A stretch of DNA of 64,000 nt from Pseudomonas fluorescens (lineage in GTDB: Bacteria; Pseudomonadota; Gammaproteobacteria; Pseudomonadales; Pseudomonadaceae). Numbering within the stretch: the stretch's first letter is position 1; each line of letters begins with the position of its first letter. Under the pieces are notes generated by a model. The model saw only the letters and a program-made list of their open reading frames with translations, did no database searches and was not told where the DNA came from. Location of the stretch: positions 1-64,000 of the forward strand of contig NZ_VCNJ01000017.1 in NCBI RefSeq assembly GCF_005938625.1, read 5' to 3'. Of this stretch, positions 8,158-16,583 are shown in pieces. The position numbers were made by a program, and so were the translations under genes.

Positions 8158-8931
8158 TTAGCGGTTGCTGGACATGAATTGTTTGCAGCGCGCCGAAAGC
8201 GGGTTTTCGAACACCTGCTGAGGCGATCCTTGCTCTTCTATAAGGCCTTGGTGAAGGAACACCACTTCGCTGGAGACCTGACGGGCAAAACCCATTTCGT
8301 GGGTCACGAGCAGCATGGTGCGGCCTTCTTCGGCCAGTGCGCGGATGACACTAAGTACTTCCTGAACCATTTCCGGGTCAAGCGCCGAGGTGGGCTCGTC
8401 GAACAGGATCACCTTCGGCTGCATCGCCAGCGTGCGGGCAATCGCCGCGCGCTGTTGCTGACCGCCGGACAATTGCGCCGGGTAGGCGTGGCGCTTGTCG
8501 GCGATGCCGACCTTGGCCAGCAGTGCTTCGGCGACTTCGATGGCTTCGGCTTTGCTCTGGCCGAGCACGCGACGCGGTGCCTCGATGATGTTGTCGAGGA
8601 TGCTCATGTGCGGCCACAGATTAAAGTTTTGAAACACAAACCCAATCTCGGAGCGCAGACGGTTGATCTGTTTGCCATCGGCGGCAACCAGTTCGCCATT
8701 TTTGGCGGCCTTGAGCTTGAGTTCTTCACCGGCCACCAGAATCTGGCCCTGGTGCGGGTTTTCCAGCAGGTTGATGCAACGCAGGAACGTGGACTTGCCG
8801 GAACCGGAGGAACCGAGGATCGAGATCACATCGCCGTCGCGGGCGGTCAGCGAGATGCCTTTGAGCACCTCAAGCTGTCCGTAGCGTTTGTGCAAGTTGC
8901 GGATTTCAAGCGCGGGCGTGGCCTCAGCCAT
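8158..8931 (-). CDS. Amino acid ABC transporter ATPase (HisP-like)
   Basis: The 257-residue cytoplasmic ATPase powers the importer. It shows Walker A GSSGSGKS, the Q-loop FVFQNFNLWPHMS, signature LSGGQQQRAAIARTLA, Walker B VILFDEPTSALDPE and the switch His in VTHEMGFA. The family insertion KLKAAKNGELVAAD is typical of HisP/AotP. ATG at 8931 is preceded by GAGGAA. It is the first gene of the operon ATPase - binding protein - permease - permease - methyltransferase, with a 13-base gap to the second gene. The same set in P. aeruginosa lies near mutY and the his genes, as here. Confidence 0.92.
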   Translation of the reverse strand: MAEATPALEIRNLHKRYGQLEVLKGISLTARDGDVISILGSSGSGKSTFLRCINLLENPHQGQILVAGEELKLKAAKNGELVAADGKQINRLRSEIGFVFQNFNLWPHMSILDNIIEAPRRVLGQSKAEAIEVAEALLAKVGIADKRHAYPAQLSGGQQQRAAIARTLAMQPKVILFDEPTSALDPEMVQEVLSVIRALAEEGRTMLLVTHEMGFARQVSSEVVFLHQGLIEEQGSPQQVFENPLSARCKQFMSSNR

Positions 8932-9485
8932 GTGCGTTCCTCATATATGTTGCGCTCCAGCTGTTGGATGGCCGTCCTGGCGAGGCGGCCAAGCTAGCAT
9001 AGCGTTTCAATGGCAGCCAACAGCGCTACGAGCGGTTAACGGGTGGCATGTGGCAGGTTGTCGCATCGGCACAGCAGACTGTCGCCCCATCAACAACCGA
9101 ACGGATGTTTGATCGTGCAAACCCGTGGGTGTCGCGTAAAAAAAGGCGCGATGTTGCCAGCTTTGGCGGGGTGTTGGAAGCGCTATCCGGCCGAACGTTC
9201 CTGATTCGCCCTTTTATTGTGCATCCCACACTTTTTCAGTGTGTTTCTGGTGCGCTGATTCGTCTTGAAAGTGAGTCGCAGGGTAACGCTCTGGCGAATA
9301 GCCATTAATCTCAAGGACTTGCGATGACTGTTCGGTCGTGCGCAAAGCCGCAGCCCAGAAGACTTTGAAACATTTTGGCGCATTTATTGCGTGCAGAATC
9401 CGGAACGCCCCGTTGGTTTCTTTTTACGAGAAAGAAAATGCCAGACGGGCCGGACGCAATCGCTTTCCTTGCAAAGGTAGTTTCG
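8932..9485. other. Divergent promoter region between the ABC operon and gabP
   Basis: These 554 bases separate two divergent transport units. No gene is supported. A stem-loop CACACT/AGTGTG lies at 9227-9243, and the sigma-54 promoter for gabP at 9376-9390. I did not find an equivalent sigma-54 site for the ABC operon. Confidence 0.55.
9376..9390 (+). promoter_or_regulatory. Sigma-54 (RpoN) -24/-12 promoter of gabP
   Basis: TGGCGCATTTATTGC matches the RpoN consensus TGGCACG-N4-TTGC, keeping the essential GG at -24, GC at -12 and their 10-base spacing. Transcription would start near 9402, about 84 bases before the gabP start codon. RpoN with CbrB or NtrC type activators is known to control amine and amino acid use in Pseudomonas; the activator here is not identified. 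Confidence 0.65.
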
Positions 9486-10877
9486 ATGAGCAGTACCCCA
9501 AGCTCCAATGGCCTCGAACAGGGGCTCAAACCGCGTCATGTGACCATGTTGTCGATCGCCGGTGTTATCGGCGCCGGTCTGTTCGTTGGCTCCGGCCACG
9601 CCATCGCTGCTGCCGGCCCTGCCGTGCTGCTGGCTTATGCTGCTGCCGGTACCCTGGTGGTGTTGGTGATGCGCATGCTCGGCGAAATGGCTGTCGCCTC
9701 GCCGGACACCGGTTCGTTCTCGACTTACGCCGACCGTGCCATCGGGCACTGGGCCGGTTTCACCATCGGCTGGTTGTACTGGTGGTTCTGGGTATTGGTG
9801 ATTCCACTGGAGGCCAACGCCGCCGCGACCATCCTCCACGCTTGGTTCCCGGGCGTCGGCATTTGGGCTTTCGCGCTGATCATCACCATGCTGCTGACCG
9901 TCACCAACCTGTTCAGCGTGAAGAACTACGGTGAATTCGAATTCTGGTTTGCCCTGATCAAAGTGCTGGCGATCATCGGTTTCATCGCCCTCGGTCTTGC
10001 AGCGATCTTCGGCTACCTGCCGAACAGCCAGGTCAGCGGTGTGTCGCATCTGTTCGACAGCGGCGGCTTCCTGCCAAACGGCATGGGTGCGGTACTGGGC
10101 GCGATCCTGACCACCATGTTCTCCTTCATGGGTACCGAAATCGTGACCATCGCGGCCGCGGAATCGAAGAACCCGGGCAAGCAGATCTCCAAGGCTACCA
10201 ACTCGGTGATCTGGCGGATCGGCTTGTTCTATCTCGTATCGATCTTCATCGTTGTAGCCTTGGTGCCTTGGAACGATCCTACGCTGGCCAACCTCGGTTC
10301 CTACCAGACCGTGCTTGAGCGCATGGGCATTCCTAACGCGAAAATGATCGTCGACATCGTGGTGCTGGTCGCGGTAACCAGCTGCCTGAACTCGGCGCTT
10401 TACACCTCATCGCGCATGCTCTTCTCCCTCGGCAGGCGTGGCGATGCCCCGGCCATGTCGACCCGCACCAACAAAAGCGGCACGCCTTACTGGGCGGTGA
10501 TGCTGTCCACCGGCGCAGCGTTCCTGTGCACATTCGCGAACTACGTGGCCCCGGCCGCAGTGTTCGAATTCCTGCTGGCCAGCTCCGGTGCTATCGCGCT
10601 GCTGGTGTACCTGGTAATCGCCTTCTCGCAATTGCGCATGCGCAAACAACGCGTGGCGCGCGGCGAGAAAATCGACTTCAGCATGTGGTTGTTCCCGGGC
10701 CTGACCTACGCGGTGATCATCTTCATCGTCGCGGCCCTGACCATCATGCTGTTCCAGGAAGCGCATCGCGTGGAGATCCTCGCGACTGGCCTGCTGAGCC
10801 TGATGGTGGTGGCCGCCGGTCTGCTGGTGGCACGCCGTCGCAAGCTGGAAAAACGTGGCGCGGTGGTGTTGAACTGA
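9486..10877 (+). CDS. gabP: GABA permease (APC family)
   Basis: This 463-residue inner-membrane permease imports gamma-aminobutyrate with protons. It matches E. coli GabP closely along its length: GLKPRHVTMLSIAGVIGAGLFVGSG, PDTGSFSTYADRAIGHWAGF, IGWLYWWFWVLVIPLEAN and TNSVIWRI in order, with about twelve membrane segments. ATG at 9486 starts MSSTPSSNGLEQGLK, like known Pseudomonas GabP, and follows AAGGTAG; the open frame extends 37 codons further upstream but that part crosses the sigma-54 promoter. It stands alone, with a terminator 18 bases after the stop. Confidence 0.85.
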   Translation: MSSTPSSNGLEQGLKPRHVTMLSIAGVIGAGLFVGSGHAIAAAGPAVLLAYAAAGTLVVLVMRMLGEMAVASPDTGSFSTYADRAIGHWAGFTIGWLYWWFWVLVIPLEANAAATILHAWFPGVGIWAFALIITMLLTVTNLFSVKNYGEFEFWFALIKVLAIIGFIALGLAAIFGYLPNSQVSGVSHLFDSGGFLPNGMGAVLGAILTTMFSFMGTEIVTIAAAESKNPGKQISKATNSVIWRIGLFYLVSIFIVVALVPWNDPTLANLGSYQTVLERMGIPNAKMIVDIVVLVAVTSCLNSALYTSSRMLFSLGRRGDAPAMSTRTNKSGTPYWAVMLSTGAAFLCTFANYVAPAAVFEFLLASSGAIALLVYLVIAFSQLRMRKQRVARGEKIDFSMWLFPGLTYAVIIFIVAALTIMLFQEAHRVEILATGLLSLMVVAAGLLVARRRKLEKRGAVVLN

Positions 10878-10894
10878 TCCGTAACACGTAATGC

Positions 10895-10934
10895 AAAACG
10901 GCCGCTGTCAGTGATGACTAGCGGCCGTTTTTGT
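10895..10934. terminator. Bidirectional terminator between gabP and the paralog pair
   Basis: AAAACGGCCGCT (10895-10906) pairs perfectly with AGCGGCCGTTTT (10920-10931). T-runs follow the stem on the plus strand and A-runs precede it, so it can end transcription of gabP and of the convergent operon ending at 10948. Confidence 0.85.
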
Positions 10935-10947
10935 TTGTGAGAGGGGT

Positions 10948-11400
10948 TTATTCGCTCTTTTCTTCCTGGGTGTCCACTGACTTGCCATAAGCATCCAGCG
11001 CAACCCCGAAATCGGTGATGAACTGTGGCTCGCTCAGCCAGGCCTGGGCCTCTTCGATCGTTACGCCTTCGGCCCACATGCGATAGTCGATCAGCATGTC
11101 GGCGGCCAGGTGGGTGGCGGCCATGCCTTCGTTGTCTGCGTTTTCCATGTCCAGCAGCTCTGGATGGTCAACGATGACGAACGCCAGTTCGCGCAGTAGC
11201 GTCAGCAGCATTTCATTGCGGCTGACGGCTTCGGCGTCGCGCATTTTGCTGAACATCGCCAGGACGTATTCCGGCACCGGCTCGGCGAGGTGGTCGAGGT
11301 CTTCGTCCTGTTCCAGCGGCTTGCGGCCGACCATACGGATTTGCTTGGCTTTGGCCTTGGCGCGTTTGGCGCGTTTCTGTTGCTTGTTCAGGGATGCCAT
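10948..11400 (-). CDS. Small protein with basic N-terminus, paralog of the 11407 gene
   Basis: I do not recognise a named family. The 150-residue protein begins MASLNKQQKRAKRAKAKAKQ, a very basic, probably helical segment, then has an acidic mostly helical body (VPEYVLAMFSKMRDAEAVSRNEMLLTLLREL) with a conserved-looking YRMWAEGVTIEEAQAWL near the end. The next gene upstream has the same plan and nearly the same first 20 residues, so the pair arose by tandem duplication. The gap between them is 6 bases. A nucleic-acid-binding tail joined to a helical body is a guess. Confidence 0.7.
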   Translation of the reverse strand: MASLNKQQKRAKRAKAKAKQIRMVGRKPLEQDEDLDHLAEPVPEYVLAMFSKMRDAEAVSRNEMLLTLLRELAFVIVDHPELLDMENADNEGMAATHLAADMLIDYRMWAEGVTIEEAQAWLSEPQFITDFGVALDAYGKSVDTQEEKSE

Positions 11401-11406
11401 GGGAAC

Positions 11407-11820
11407 TCAGTTCTTCTGTTGGGTTTGTGCGGCGATCGCGTCGGACGCCGCTACATAGTCGGCCTGAAAGGCCGGGGATTCGATCCACGCCAGCGCGCCG
11501 GCTTCGTCGGTTTCCTGCGACCACTGGCGATACTCGATCAGTGCGGCGAGGATGAAATCCATCGCACCTTCTTCGCCTTCCTGCTCATAGACCAGCTCCA
11601 GCAGCGGGTCTTCGAGGAACGCGCTGCACAGCGCTTGCTGGCTGATCTTCTCGGCGTCGATCATTTTCTTGAACAGCTCGGTCAGGTCCACCGATTCGAA
11701 GTCGATGCGGTCATCGTTCGGGTCCAGCTCGACCGGCGCTTCAGCGCGTTTGGTGCGGTTCTGCTTGGCCTTGGCTTTGGCCCGGGTGGCGCGTTTTTGC
11801 TGCTTGTTGGCGGAGGCCAT
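11407..11820 (-). CDS. Small protein with basic N-terminus, paralog of the 10948 gene
   Basis: The 137-residue protein starts MASANKQQKRATRAKAKAKQ at ATG 11820; an upstream open stretch to 11928 lies inside the hydrolase gene's end and is discarded. The body (DLTELFKKMIDAEKISQQALCSAFLEDPLLELVYEQ) aligns with that of its downstream paralog, including YRQWSQETDEAGALAWIESP against YRMWAEGVTIEEAQAWLSEP. It lies 29 bases after the hydrolase gene and 6 before its paralog, so the three form one operon. No function is known to me. Confidence 0.7.
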   Translation of the reverse strand: MASANKQQKRATRAKAKAKQNRTKRAEAPVELDPNDDRIDFESVDLTELFKKMIDAEKISQQALCSAFLEDPLLELVYEQEGEEGAMDFILAALIEYRQWSQETDEAGALAWIESPAFQADYVAASDAIAAQTQQKN

Positions 11821-11849
11821 GATGTGTTCCGTCGTGCGTTGAGAGGGGC

Positions 11850-12824
11850 TCAGCTGCGCGGGACTTGCCGCCCCGGTGTGTCGGGGGCCAGTGCGCCGGT
11901 TTGCAGCCAGGTCAGAGCGATGGGCCATAGTGTGGCTTGGTATGCGCTGCGAAAAAAGGCGAAATGTCCGACTTGTTGTTCGCCGATGTCCTGCGGCTCG
12001 ATGCGCAGGTGGGTTTTTGCAGCGTTACTGAAGTAGTCGAGCAGGCGTTCGATGGCTGCAATTGTGCCGTAGGGATCGTCGCTGATGCTGATCGCCAGGG
12101 TCTGTGCGCGGACGTTGGCGAAGGGCAGGGCGCCGCTCTTGTTGATCAATGCGCGACCACTGGGGCGCCGTTCGTAACGCGCAGCAGGCGTGCTCCAGTC
12201 GCGCACAACGCCTTTCGGCGTATCTTCCAGCCAGCCGAGTCGCTTGCCGGGGAAAAAGCCGCAGAACAGCGTCAACAACGGCATCAGCACATGCCATTTG
12301 CCGAACATGCGCCAGCGATGTTCCGGCGCATAGTCGCGCCAATAAGCGAACTGCGCGCCGACCGTTACCAGCCGTCGGATAACCCGCCCGGACTCGCCCA
12401 GACCCGCCGCGCAACCGCCAAAACTGTGGCCGACCACGTCGATCGGCTGACCGGGAAACTCCCGTTGCGCGCGTTTGAGCATCGCTTCGAAATCCAGTGC
12501 GCCCCAATCTGTCCACGAGGCGTTCAAGCCTTTGATTGACGCGGATCGTGATTCGCCGATGCCGCGGTAGTCGTAGGTCATCACGTCGAAGCCGTTTGCG
12601 CACAGATAAGCCGCGAAACGCGAGTAGTGGCGGCAACGTACCGACGTGGCGGCGCTGATGATCACTACAGGGCGTTGGCTATCAGGCAAGAACTGACGCC
12701 AGGTGAAACCGCCAAGTGCAAAGCCGTCGGCGGCGGCTTCTTTGAAAGGCTCACCTTGCTCAGCAGTCAAGGTTGGCGACCCTGACTGCATGTCTTGCCT
12801 TGCGGGCGTGTCCTGACAGCTCAT
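11850..12824 (-). CDS. Alpha/beta hydrolase
   Basis: The 324-residue protein has the alpha/beta-hydrolase pattern: strand and oxyanion region VVIISAATSVRCRHYSRFAAYL, MTYDYRGIGESRSA, the nucleophile elbow VVGHSFGGCAAG with Ser as nucleophile, a late acid candidate (ISDDPYG) and a His in VGHFAFFR. The order GHSFGG, then a lid with hydrophobic helices (WHVLMPLLTLFCGFFPG), is that of the YheT/serine aminopeptidase-like group. ATG at 12824 is chosen over the TTG at 12854. Substrate unknown. It heads an operon with the two basic-tailed paralogs. Confidence 0.8.
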   Translation of the reverse strand: MSCQDTPARQDMQSGSPTLTAEQGEPFKEAAADGFALGGFTWRQFLPDSQRPVVIISAATSVRCRHYSRFAAYLCANGFDVMTYDYRGIGESRSASIKGLNASWTDWGALDFEAMLKRAQREFPGQPIDVVGHSFGGCAAGLGESGRVIRRLVTVGAQFAYWRDYAPEHRWRMFGKWHVLMPLLTLFCGFFPGKRLGWLEDTPKGVVRDWSTPAARYERRPSGRALINKSGALPFANVRAQTLAISISDDPYGTIAAIERLLDYFSNAAKTHLRIEPQDIGEQQVGHFAFFRSAYQATLWPIALTWLQTGALAPDTPGRQVPRS

Positions 12825-12892
12825 GACGCTCGACCTAGAAGAATAAGCTGACAACGATAGTCTCCCCGCCGCCCAGCAACAATCCGCAAGTT

Positions 12893-13951
12893 TTACTCGG
12901 TGGATTGAGTGAGCCGGCGCTCTTCGATCAACGCCTGCTCGCGATTGAGTTCCGCGCGTAACTCGTCTTCACTCGGCAGTATCGTTTTGTAACTGCTGGC
13001 GAACAGTTGCTCATTACCCTTGAGCATTGAGTAGCGCGCCACCGAGTCGTTGCTCTCGGCAGACAGAATAATCCCGACTGTCGGCTTGTCGTCCTCGCTG
13101 CGCATGAGTTCATCGTACATGCGCACATACATGTCCATCTGTCCGACATCGCGGGCGCTGAGCTTGCCGCGTTTGAGATCAATGATCACAAAGCATTTGA
13201 GCAGGTAGTTGTAGAACACCAGATCAATGTACAGATCGACGCCGTCGGTACTGATGCGTTGTTGGCGGGCGACAAAGGAAAAGCCTTTGCCCAGCTCTAG
13301 CAGAAAGCCCTGCAGATGGTCGATCAGAGCTTGTTCGAGACCGCTTTCCCTGACCTTGCCTGCCGAGGGCAGACCCAGAAATTCGAGCATGACGGGGTCG
13401 CGAATGAATTCACGCGGGTTGCATTTCAGCGCTTCGATATTGGTGGTGGCTTCTTCGATCACATCGGCTTTGTCTCGACTCATGAGAAGCCGCTCGTAGT
13501 AGAGCGTAAGTATCTGGCGGTCGAGGGCGCGGCTCGACCAGCTCAGGTTGGCGCATTCGTCCATGTACCAGTGGCGGGCTTTCTCGCTTTCAACCCGCAG
13601 TAGACGGCGGTAGTGGGTCCAGCTCAATTCGGGACGCAGTGCGTCTCGAATTGGAAATTTTTGATAAAACAGGCGCATCTTCCACAAATTGGTTTCATCA
13701 AAGCCTTTTCCGAACTGCCCAGTCAGATCCTTCGCCAGTAGACCAATCAGCTGTTTTCCATAGCCCGCACGCTGCGCACCCTGTTGTTCAAACTCGACAA
13801 TATGCCTGCCGATCTGCCAGCAGGTCTGCACTTGAATCGTGTCCACCGCTCGCAGCACTTTTTGCCGCGCCTGGCGAATCAGTTCGCCCAACTCCCCTAG
13901 CAACGAATCGATTTTCGGGTCTTGCGTGTCAGCAGGTTTTAACGGGCTCAT
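12893..13951 (-). CDS. PDDEXK nuclease of the YhcG/DUF1016 family
   Basis: The 352-residue protein has the two DUF1016 parts: an N-terminal helical domain with CWQIGRHIVEFEQQG and YGKQLIGLLAKDL, SWTHYRRLLRV, and a C-terminal PD-(D/E)XK fold with DGVDLYIDLVFYN, then FVIIDLKRG carrying the DxK catalytic pair, and GQMDMYVRMYDE. YhcG-type proteins are suspected in DNA repair, recombination or mobile element defence; the role is not settled. ATG at 13951 follows GGAAGAG; the 74 upstream codons are ignored. It stands alone, without restriction or phage genes next to it. Confidence 0.85.
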   Translation of the reverse strand: MSPLKPADTQDPKIDSLLGELGELIRQARQKVLRAVDTIQVQTCWQIGRHIVEFEQQGAQRAGYGKQLIGLLAKDLTGQFGKGFDETNLWKMRLFYQKFPIRDALRPELSWTHYRRLLRVESEKARHWYMDECANLSWSSRALDRQILTLYYERLLMSRDKADVIEEATTNIEALKCNPREFIRDPVMLEFLGLPSAGKVRESGLEQALIDHLQGFLLELGKGFSFVARQQRISTDGVDLYIDLVFYNYLLKCFVIIDLKRGKLSARDVGQMDMYVRMYDELMRSEDDKPTVGIILSAESNDSVARYSMLKGNEQLFASSYKTILPSEDELRAELNREQALIEERRLTQSTE

Positions 13952-14199
13952 CGGCTCTTCCACATCGTTGGAAACAGGCCTTAAAGCATGCCAAGAGTCG
14001 CCGTACGGGTATGTCGGGCGAGACGGTGATATGGGACGGAAGAAGGGATTGATGTTGCAGGACGTTGCCGCTGAAAGAGGCGTCAGAGAGTAATGGTCTG
14101 TAGTCCATTTCGTACATGCTCGTGAGTCGTGGTGATTGCAAAGCCTGGGCGCGGGTACAATCTCGCGCCTCATCTTTTGTGACGTAGGGAAGTGCTGGT

Positions 14200-14490
14200 T
14201 TGAAAGGGATTTTGCGTGCTGTTTGTGTCATCGGCCTGGTATTGCAGTTGGCCGGCTGCGGAACTTTTATCGGGCGATTGAATGACGGTTTGTCCGATGC
14301 TCAGTATTACCGTGGGGTGGATGGCAACCTGCACCTGTTGGGTGTGCGTGGTGGGGGCAGCGATGGCATGCCGGCGGCGATCGTCTGTTACATGATGATT
14401 GTCTGCCCGGTCATCACCGTCGTATCTCTGCCAGTGGATGCCGCGCTGGATACGGTTCTGCTGCCGATTGATTACATCAATACGCTTTAG
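14200..14490 (+). CDS. YceK/YidQ family lipoprotein (DUF1375)
   Basis: The 96-residue protein starts at a TTG (14200) behind GTAGGGA and has a lipoprotein signal with lipobox LAGC (Cys20). The mature part carries YYRGVDGNLHLL and ends with LPVDAALDTVLLPIDYINTL, the C-terminal signature of DUF1375 lipoproteins such as YceK. It should be anchored in the envelope; its role is unknown. The stop codon (14488-14490) overlaps the stop of the convergent gene by three bases. Confidence 0.8.
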   Translation: MKGILRAVCVIGLVLQLAGCGTFIGRLNDGLSDAQYYRGVDGNLHLLGVRGGGSDGMPAAIVCYMMIVCPVITVVSLPVDAALDTVLLPIDYINTL

Positions 14491-14840
14491 GTTTTCTTTG
14501 CGCGGCGCTTGCTCTTCGGCGTGTGCACGGGCTCCTGCACTTTGCGGTAGATCCACAGTCCGAACACGCCCACTGCCAGCAGAAACACTGTGCCAACGCT
14601 CTGCCAGAAAAACTCGAACCAGAACTGCCGCGGTTGCAGCGCCAGGGTGTAGGTGCTTCGCGGGCCGCGGTTATTGGTGGTGATGGACCCCGTGATCCAG
14701 CTGTCGACCAGCATCCAGATCGACAACCCGATGGCTAAAGTAATCAGCAGAGCAACGAGAACAGTCAGCCAGGAAGTCACGCGACTTGGGCGATAGGGCG
14801 GCGGGTGGGGCAGGGGGACGCGGGTTTTCCTTTGGTTCAT
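14487..14840 (-). CDS. Small protein with two membrane segments
   Basis: The 117-residue protein has a proline-rich basic start (RVPLPHPPPYRPSR), a first membrane helix (WLTVLVALLITLAIGLSIWMLV), a loop of about 30 residues and a second helix (FWQSVGTVFLLAVGVFGLWI), then a basic tail (TPKSKRRAKKT). No family is recognised. Its ATG overlaps the stop of the hydrolase gene (ATGA, 14837-14840), so it is the last coupled gene of the oxygenase-associated operon. Confidence 0.65.
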   Translation of the reverse strand: MNQRKTRVPLPHPPPYRPSRVTSWLTVLVALLITLAIGLSIWMLVDSWITGSITTNNRGPRSTYTLALQPRQFWFEFFWQSVGTVFLLAVGVFGLWIYRKVQEPVHTPKSKRRAKKT

Positions 14841-15718
14841 GACACTTGGGACCTGTTTCCGGGATTGATGAACCGCGCTATCTCGCTTGCCAACTCCACT
14901 GCGCGCGGCGGGTTTTCCCTGAGCCATGTCGATACAGCATGGTCGCAGCCTGGCAGGACGATTTTTCTCAACTGATGAGGGGCCAGGTTCTTTTCAATGG
15001 CCTCGATGACCTCATAGGGAATGGCGCTATTGATCACGCGCTCGCTCATTTGCTGCGTTCCGACAGACGTACCAGCGATCCCGCCAAAAGTGGTTGCCTG
15101 GAGACCATCGTATTCGCCAATCACCAGCAAAACCTCGCCGTCGAACGTGCGCAGGAACTCCAGCGATGGCGAGTCGAGAAAACCGTAAGGCACGGAAATG
15201 GCGCTTTTGAAGGTTGGTCCAAACGGTTGCTGCCAAGCCGCCTCCGCGTACAGGGCGGGACAGAACAGCACGATGCGCCTGACTGAAGCGCGATGCGCTT
15301 GCGCTACCTTGAGCGCGAGTGCGCCCCCCAGACTATGGCCGATCACCGTGCTGAGTTCGCCGCCAAGATGACCGGCAAACTGTAAAGCCTCCTGAAGGTT
15401 GTGCCTCAGTGAAGTCTCCTTCAGGGCGACGTCAGCGCTGGGACCGTGGCCGGAAAGATTGAAGCTCAGGCTGGCAATGCCCAGCGCCTGCAAGGGATAC
15501 AGGATGGCGTTGAGTCGCGAATAGTCAGAGCGAGCGCCGTGAATGGCCAGCACCTTCGGCGTTGACGTTTCTGCGGCGGAACCGGCCAATACGCGACCTT
15601 CCAGTTGGTAGCCGGCGAAGGTTTGCGCAAAGAAAAACTCAGGGCCGGTTGGCGCCTCGTCGAACTGCAATCGAGAGCGAAGTCGAGATGCGCCGGTCAG
15701 CGCCAACCGATTGATCAT
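14837..15718 (-). CDS. Alpha/beta hydrolase (esterase-like)
   Basis: The 293-residue protein shows the oxyanion strand VLAIHGARSDYSRL, SFNLSGHGPS, nucleophile elbow VIGHSLGGALAL, acid candidate LVIGEYDGLQ and the late His in LPGCDHAVSTWL: a complete Ser-Asp/Glu-His set. ATG at 15718 overlaps the transporter stop (ATGA), which rejects the open frame running to 16012. It is the third gene of a four-gene unit headed by a 2-oxoglutarate oxygenase, so it may cleave or release a product of that enzyme. That link is inferred from gene order only. Confidence 0.8.
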   Translation of the reverse strand: MINRLALTGASRLRSRLQFDEAPTGPEFFFAQTFAGYQLEGRVLAGSAAETSTPKVLAIHGARSDYSRLNAILYPLQALGIASLSFNLSGHGPSADVALKETSLRHNLQEALQFAGHLGGELSTVIGHSLGGALALKVAQAHRASVRRIVLFCPALYAEAAWQQPFGPTFKSAISVPYGFLDSPSLEFLRTFDGEVLLVIGEYDGLQATTFGGIAGTSVGTQQMSERVINSAIPYEVIEAIEKNLAPHQLRKIVLPGCDHAVSTWLRENPPRAVELASEIARFINPGNRSQVS

Positions 15719-16506
15719 AGCGCTGCCAGGGAGTGCAGGACGGCAACACGCAATGGGTTGGTCTCGACGCTCAGAAGTTTGATCGCCAGGGCGCAGCAGA
15801 CCACGATCAGCATGGGTTTGATCAAGCGCGGGCCGACCCGGACAGCCGCTCTTGCGCCCAGTTGTGCGCCGAGAAAAGCCGCCAGCGCCATGGCTATCGC
15901 GATTGGCCAGATGATTACGCCTTTGGTGATGAAGACTGACAGCGAACCCAGGTTGCACGACGCGTTGGCCAGTTTGGTGAAACTCATCGCCCGCATCATG
16001 CCAAGCCCGCAAAGCAGCACGAAACCGACGATAAAGAACGAACCTACACCAGGACCGAAGATGCCGTCGTAGAAGCCCAGGATCGGCGCCACCGTGAACG
16101 AGAACAGCAGAATGCCGATTCGCTTGCGTCGATCCTCATTGGCCAGTTTCGGCGAGAGTGCAAAGTAGATCGCCACCAGAATAAGCATCACTGGCACGCA
16201 CACCTCCAGATAGCGCTTATCAATAGAGCTGACCAAGAGAGCCCCGCTGGCGCCCCCCAGGAACGCGCAGATAACCAGGAAGCGCCCCTCGCGCCACTCA
16301 ATCATGCCTTTGCGAGCGAACGTGACCGTAGCTGAAATAGTGGCCGACGCGGCCTGAAACTTGTTTGTGGCAATCGCACTGATCGGGTCGACACCGGCCA
16401 GAAACAAGGCAGGCAAAGTAATCAATCCCCCACCCCCGGCAATCGCATCAAAAAAACCGGCGCAAAAAGCCACAAGCGCCAACATGCCAATTACATCCCA
16501 AGCCAT
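15715..16506 (-). CDS. TSUP/TauE-SafE family membrane transporter
   Basis: The 263-residue protein has the TauE/SafE motif GFFDAIAGGGGLITLPALFLAG at its start and the matching second-half GFYDGIFGPGVGSFFIVGF, giving two inverted halves of about four membrane segments each. Members move sulfonates, sulfite or other organic anions, usually outward. ATG at 16506 (MAWDVIGML) follows AAGGGAA; an earlier in-frame start at 16557 is not used. It lies 77 bases after the oxygenase gene and is coupled by ATGA to the hydrolase behind it, suggesting export of the oxygenase product. Confidence 0.85.
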   Translation of the reverse strand: MAWDVIGMLALVAFCAGFFDAIAGGGGLITLPALFLAGVDPISAIATNKFQAASATISATVTFARKGMIEWREGRFLVICAFLGGASGALLVSSIDKRYLEVCVPVMLILVAIYFALSPKLANEDRRKRIGILLFSFTVAPILGFYDGIFGPGVGSFFIVGFVLLCGLGMMRAMSFTKLANASCNLGSLSVFITKGVIIWPIAIAMALAAFLGAQLGARAAVRVGPRLIKPMLIVVCCALAIKLLSVETNPLRVAVLHSLAAL

Positions 16507-16583
16507 TACATTTTCCCTTTTTATAGTTATAGACCAGCCATCCACATGACTGGCCATTCAACAGCCTTGCCGTGCAGTGAATA

